Assembly (NCBI GenBank): GCA_905235905.1
Contig: CAJONO010000166.1
Location: forward strand, 1-44,755
DNA length: 44,755 bases
Direction: 5' to 3'
Source of the DNA: an uncultured Prevotella sp.
GTDB taxonomy: Bacteria; Bacteroidota; Bacteroidia; Bacteroidales; Bacteroidaceae
The translations under genes and the position numbers were made by a program. The notes beneath the pieces are model-generated. The model was not told the origin of the DNA. It saw only the letters and a program-made list of their open reading frames with translations, and searched no databases. The stretch's first letter is position 1, and each line of letters opens with the position of its first letter. Below, in pieces: positions 41,846 through 44,755 of the stretch.

Positions 41846-44005
41846 TTAGTCTTCTTCCTTCATCTCTTCCTCATGAGCCTTAATCAGTGCCTGCTGTATG
41901 TCGTTAGGCACAAGCTCATAGCTTGAGAACTTAGTGGTGAACGAAGCGCGGCCACCCGTCAGCGACGACAGGGCGATGGAGTAGCTTGACAGCTCCTTCA
42001 GAGGAATCTTGGCCGAGAGTTTCTGATAGCCTGCCTCGCTGTCCATGCCCATGATGATGGCACGACGGCCCTGCAGGTCGCTCATCACGTCGCCCATATA
42101 GTCGCTGGGCACCAGAACTTCAAGGTCGTAAATAGGCTCAAGCACCTTCGGGCCTGCCTCCTTGAAGGCCATCGAGAAGGCGTTGCGTCCTGCCAGCATG
42201 AACGATAGTTCGTTGGAGTCGACGGGGTGCATCTTACCATCGTAGACGATGACGCGAACGTCACGGGCATACGAACCTGTCAGCGGGCCTTGCTCCATGC
42301 GCTGCATGATACCCTTCAGGATGGCGGGCATGAAGCGCAGGTCAATGGCACCACCCACCACAGAGTTGATGAAGACGAGCTTGCCGCCCCACTCCAGGTC
42401 TATCTCTTCCTTGCCCTTGATGTTCATCTTGAACTCCTGGCCGCCTATCTGGAAGCTCACGGGATCTTCCATTCCCTCGGTATAAGGCTCGATTATCAGG
42501 TGTACCTCGCCAAACTGGCCGCTACCACCCGACTGCTTCTTGTGGCGGTAGTCGGCACGGGCCATCTTCGAGATAGTCTCGCGATAGGGAATCTTCGGCT
42601 CCTGATACTCCACCTGGATCTTCTCGTTGTTCTCCATACGCCATTTCAGTGTGCGCAGGTGGAACTCACCCTGACCGTGAACGATAATCTGGCGCAGCTC
42701 CTTCGACTGCTCCACCACCCATGTGGGGTCTTCCTGGCGCATCTTGTTCAGGGCGGCCATCATCTTCTCGGTCTCGCTCTCGTTGACGGCCTTGATGGCA
42801 CGCGAGAACTTAGAGTTAGGATATTTGATGAAGTCGAAACGCCAGTCGTTGTCCTTGCCGTTCAGGGTGTTGCCCGTCTTCACGTCCTTCAGCTTCACGG
42901 TGCAGCCGATGTCGCCGGCGCAAAGCTGGTCTACCTGTACGCGGTTGGCACCGGCACAGGCATAGAGCGTACCTATGCGCTCCTTCGAGCCACGGTCGGC
43001 GTTCGTCAGGTCGTCGCCGCTCTTCACCGTGCCGCTCATCACCTTGAAATAGCTCACCTCGCCAATATGCGGCTCGATGCCGGTCTTGAAGAAATAGAGC
43101 GAGGCCGGGCCTGCTGCGTCGGGAGCCACTTCCTGTCCAGCCGTGTTCTGAACCTTCGGCATCTCGCTGACGAAGGGAACGACATTGCCAAGGAACTCCA
43201 TCAGTCGGCGCACACCCATGTCCTTGCCAGCACAGACACAGAACACGGGGAAGATGCTACGGGTGACGAGACCCTTGCGGATGCCCTCGCGCATCTCGTC
43301 CTCAGAGAGATCTTCCTCCTCGAAGAACTTCTCCATCAGCGCGTCGTCGCCGGCAGCGGCAGCCTCTACGAGAGCGGCCTTCATCTCCTTGGCCTTGTCC
43401 ATCTGGTCGGCAGGAATGTCCTCAATAGTAGGAGCGCCACCCTCGGGCTTCCACGTGTATTTCTTCATCAGCAGCACGTCGATAACGCTGTTGAAGCCAG
43501 CACCAGTGGCTATAGGATACTGTACGGGAACGCAATTGGGGCCGTAGACCTCGCGCAGCTGACCCAGAATCTGGTCGAAGTCGCAGTTGTCGCGATCCAG
43601 CTGGTTCACGAGGAAGATGACGGGCTTCTTCAGCTTGTCGGTATTACGGAAGGCGTTCATCGTGCCTACCTCAGGACCATACTGGCCATTGACCAGGAGA
43701 ACGGCCTGGTCGGTCACGTTCAGGGCAGTGATGGCACCCCCTACGAAGTCGTCCGAGCCCGGACAGTCAATGATATTCAGCTTCTTGCCATTCCACTCCG
43801 TATGGAACACGGTCGAGAACACCGAGTAGCCATATTCCTGCTCCACAGGGAAGTAGTCGCTCATGGTGTTCTTGCCCTCAACGGTGCCGCGACGCTTGAT
43901 GATACCGGCCTCATAGACCATTGCTTCGGCAAGAGTCGTCTTGCCGCTACCCGCACTGCCAAGCAGTGCAATGTTTTTGATTTCGTTTGTCTGATAGACT
44001 TTCAT
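41846..44005 (-). CDS. fusA2: elongation factor G paralogue EF-G2
   Basis: A 719-residue EF-G-like protein with all five domains, but with degenerate G motifs: GSAGSGKT (16-23) instead of AHIDAGKT, DCPGSDDF (80-87) with Ser84 in place of the catalytic His of DTPGHVDF, and NQLD (134-137) in place of NKxD. This matches the Bacteroides EF-G2 group, which, as I recall from work on B. thetaiotaomicron, supports translation during carbon limitation without GTP hydrolysis. It is not the main fusA. It heads a transcript with two glycosyltransferase genes. The -7 element at 44094-44101 implies a leader of about 80 nt. Confidence 0.9.
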   Translation of the reverse strand: MKVYQTNEIKNIALLGSAGSGKTTLAEAMVYEAGIIKRRGTVEGKNTMSDYFPVEQEYGYSVFSTVFHTEWNGKKLNIIDCPGSDDFVGGAITALNVTDQAVLLVNGQYGPEVGTMNAFRNTDKLKKPVIFLVNQLDRDNCDFDQILGQLREVYGPNCVPVQYPIATGAGFNSVIDVLLMKKYTWKPEGGAPTIEDIPADQMDKAKEMKAALVEAAAAGDDALMEKFFEEEDLSEDEMREGIRKGLVTRSIFPVFCVCAGKDMGVRRLMEFLGNVVPFVSEMPKVQNTAGQEVAPDAAGPASLYFFKTGIEPHIGEVSYFKVMSGTVKSGDDLTNADRGSKERIGTLYACAGANRVQVDQLCAGDIGCTVKLKDVKTGNTLNGKDNDWRFDFIKYPNSKFSRAIKAVNESETEKMMAALNKMRQEDPTWVVEQSKELRQIIVHGQGEFHLRTLKWRMENNEKIQVEYQEPKIPYRETISKMARADYRHKKQSGGSGQFGEVHLIIEPYTEGMEDPVSFQIGGQEFKMNIKGKEEIDLEWGGKLVFINSVVGGAIDLRFMPAILKGIMQRMEQGPLTGSYARDVRVIVYDGKMHPVDSNELSFMLAGRNAFSMAFKEAGPKVLEPIYDLEVLVPSDYMGDVMSDLQGRRAIIMGMDSEAGYQKLSAKIPLKELSSYSIALSSLTGGRASFTTKFSSYELVPNDIQQALIKAHEEEMKEED

Positions 44006-44093
44006 AATGTTTAAAATTTTAGTTATAATATTGGTGTTATTGTTCCTATTTTAGTTTTGAGGCCTCTAAATTAGACATTTTTCCGTAGAACAC

Positions 44094-44101
44094 CAAACAT
44101 A
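44094..44101 (-). promoter_or_regulatory. possible -7 element for fusA2
   Basis: The minus strand reads TATGTTTG, 88 bp upstream of the ATG, leaving an AT-rich leader. No clear -33 TTG is seen. In Bacteroides fusA2 is induced by starvation, and this sequence alone does not show how. Confidence 0.4.
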
Positions 44102-44180
44102 ACTCCTAATAATTAAAAAAAATTAGTAATTCACAACGAAAAGAATCTGCTCAGTCATCCTCGATTGGTCGGCCTTTATA

Positions 44181-44290
44181 ACGTTATTACAAACACTTTG
44201 TAACATCATTACAAATGCTTTGTAACATCATTACAAACGCCTTGTAACGTCATTACAAATGCCTTGTAACGTCATTACAAACGCCTTGTA
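44181..44290. repeat. five tandem 22-bp palindromic units
   Basis: Units start at 44181, 44203, 44225, 44247 and 44269. Each contains TTACAA-N5-TTGTAA or a one-base variant, so each unit is itself an inverted repeat. Variation is mostly confined to the spacer and to aCRT. The array lies between the fusA2 promoter region and the peptide gene terminator. It could be an operator array, or stem-loops if transcribed. It resembles the TTGTAATG motif at the window start. Confidence 0.9.
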
Positions 44291-44349
44291 ATAATAGGAC
44301 AATGGTCACATCGTCAGCATGTTCGTAACCCATTGATAATCAGAAGTTA

Positions 44350-44436
44350 CTGAATTACCTTGCAATTCAGCCTCAATTAGCTCCTAATTCATGCTGAACC
44401 ATCACACAGTTCATGCTGAATTGCAACGTAATTCAG
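44350..44436. repeat. 22-bp near-perfect inverted repeat block
   Basis: Arms at 44350-44371 and 44415-44436 match in 21 of 22 positions as reverse complements. The inner sequence has aattcatgctgaaccatc, which resembles aattcgtgctaaaccatc at 24200-24217 in the other repeat region, so the two loci carry related dispersed elements. Confidence 0.75.
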
Positions 44437-44474
44437 ATGTTCCCGTAATTCACTTACAAGTTCTCCAGAAGCGA

Positions 44475-44512
44475 ATCAAGAAATGGCCTGCTATCCTCAC
44501 GGACGGCAGGCC
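44475..44512 (-). terminator. terminator of the right-end peptide gene
   Basis: Stem ggcctgc (44485-44491) with gcaggcc (44506-44512), followed on the minus strand by a T-rich tract. The core matches the terminator at 23443-23484. Confidence 0.7.
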
Positions 44513-44606
44513 CTCATAAAATCATTAGTTAAAACTATTACGGACAGCGGCACTCCGCTGCCTCTTTCCTTCAATCACGATTTTTTGTTCGTGAAATTTG
44601 TTGTCG

Positions 44607-44755
44607 TTACTCATCCTCTTCTTCGTCGTCGGCCCAGATGGAGCCGCGGCGCGAATAGGTCACGTCGGTACCGTTATAGGCGTTGCCCAGTGTGGCACCC
44701 TCGCCCAAGCCGCCAGAGCCGGCGAGTAACTGTTGCTGTATGCCTACTGTCACGA
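44607..44755 (-). CDS. acidic-tailed small peptide, 5' end outside window
   Basis: The last 49 codons of a minus-strand gene run off the right edge. The visible part reads TVGIQQQLLAGSGG near its start and SRRGSIWADDEEEDE at its end. It shares with the 23237-23413 peptide a small-residue LLAGS/MICAS segment, a glycine-rich linker, SR...IW and an acidic terminus. The KKxxYxxP N-terminus expected for the family would lie just outside. Its stop is about 95 bp from the terminator. Confidence 0.75.
   Translation of the reverse strand, partial: VTVGIQQQLLAGSGGLGEGATLGNAYNGTDVTYSRRGSIWADDEEEDE

Noticed and set aside
42227..44014. 595-residue plus-strand open frame opposite fusA2
   Set aside because: Shadow of the EF-G2 gene; no motifs, and low-complexity His/Leu-rich sequence.

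Overview
The window reads as a chromosomal segment of a Prevotella-like member of the order Bacteroidales, probably from gut or rumen. The evidence is the Bacteroidota -7 promoter element (TAnnTTTG) in front of many genes, pyrB paired with pyrI, a lipidated TamA-type outer-membrane protein, an EF-G2 paralogue with a degenerate G domain, C-terminal sorting tails ending in NGKKVVVK, and tiny Bacteroidales peptides of the KKxxYxxP...acidic-tail type. No rRNA, tRNA or CRISPR array was seen.

Layout. Positions 0.4-12.6 kb: three secreted enzymes of rhamnogalacturonan-I (pectin) breakdown, namely a PL11 lyase, a CE12 acetylesterase and a GH106 rhamnosidase. They are interleaved with housekeeping genes (a TrmH-type rRNA methyltransferase, a class A penicillin-binding protein, pyrBI), and there is no SusC/SusD pair. 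A 60-residue membrane protein with a natural His8 tract and a nitrilase-superfamily amidase follow. Positions 12.6-19.3 kb: two minus-strand operons (lepA-crp-trmN6-amidase and TPR protein-ribH-xth), then plus-strand recF and a DUF721/DciA-like gene. Positions 19.4-20.4 kb: a roughly 350-nt stretch with nested long-range complementarity between a promoter and a U-run (candidate structured RNA), a small XRE regulator, and a duplicated promoter module in which a palindrome lies exactly 57 bp ahead of each -7 element; the first copy runs into a terminator. Positions 20.4-23.5 kb: a 932-residue secreted modular protein and a 58-residue acidic-tailed peptide with a strong terminator. Positions 23.5-24.6 kb: about 1.1 kb of dense direct and inverted repeats. 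Positions 24.6-26.8 kb: tamL-like gene.

Positions 26.9-32.7 kb are a decayed mobile island. It holds a truncated prophage-like gene with an out-of-frame fragment, another phage- or element-like fragment, a PIN toxin with a 44-residue partner, a small membrane protein, an IS1595-family element, and a tyrosine integrase that lost its catalytic Tyr box at the IS border. Both genes flanking the IS end inside its inverted repeats, and no target duplication is visible.

Positions 32.7-44.0 kb: serC-serA separated by a palindromic repeat element, clpC, a surface-glycan group (three GT2 glycosyltransferases and a Stealth-type sugar-phosphate transferase) and fusA2 (EF-G2). The right end has an array of five 22-bp palindromic units, a second inverted-repeat block, a GGCCTGC terminator, and the 3' end of a second acidic-tailed peptide gene. 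The two tiny peptide genes share a C-terminal signature, a similar terminator core and a neighbouring repeat-rich gap. That association, together with the 19.4-kb RNA candidate, is the least explained content of the window.
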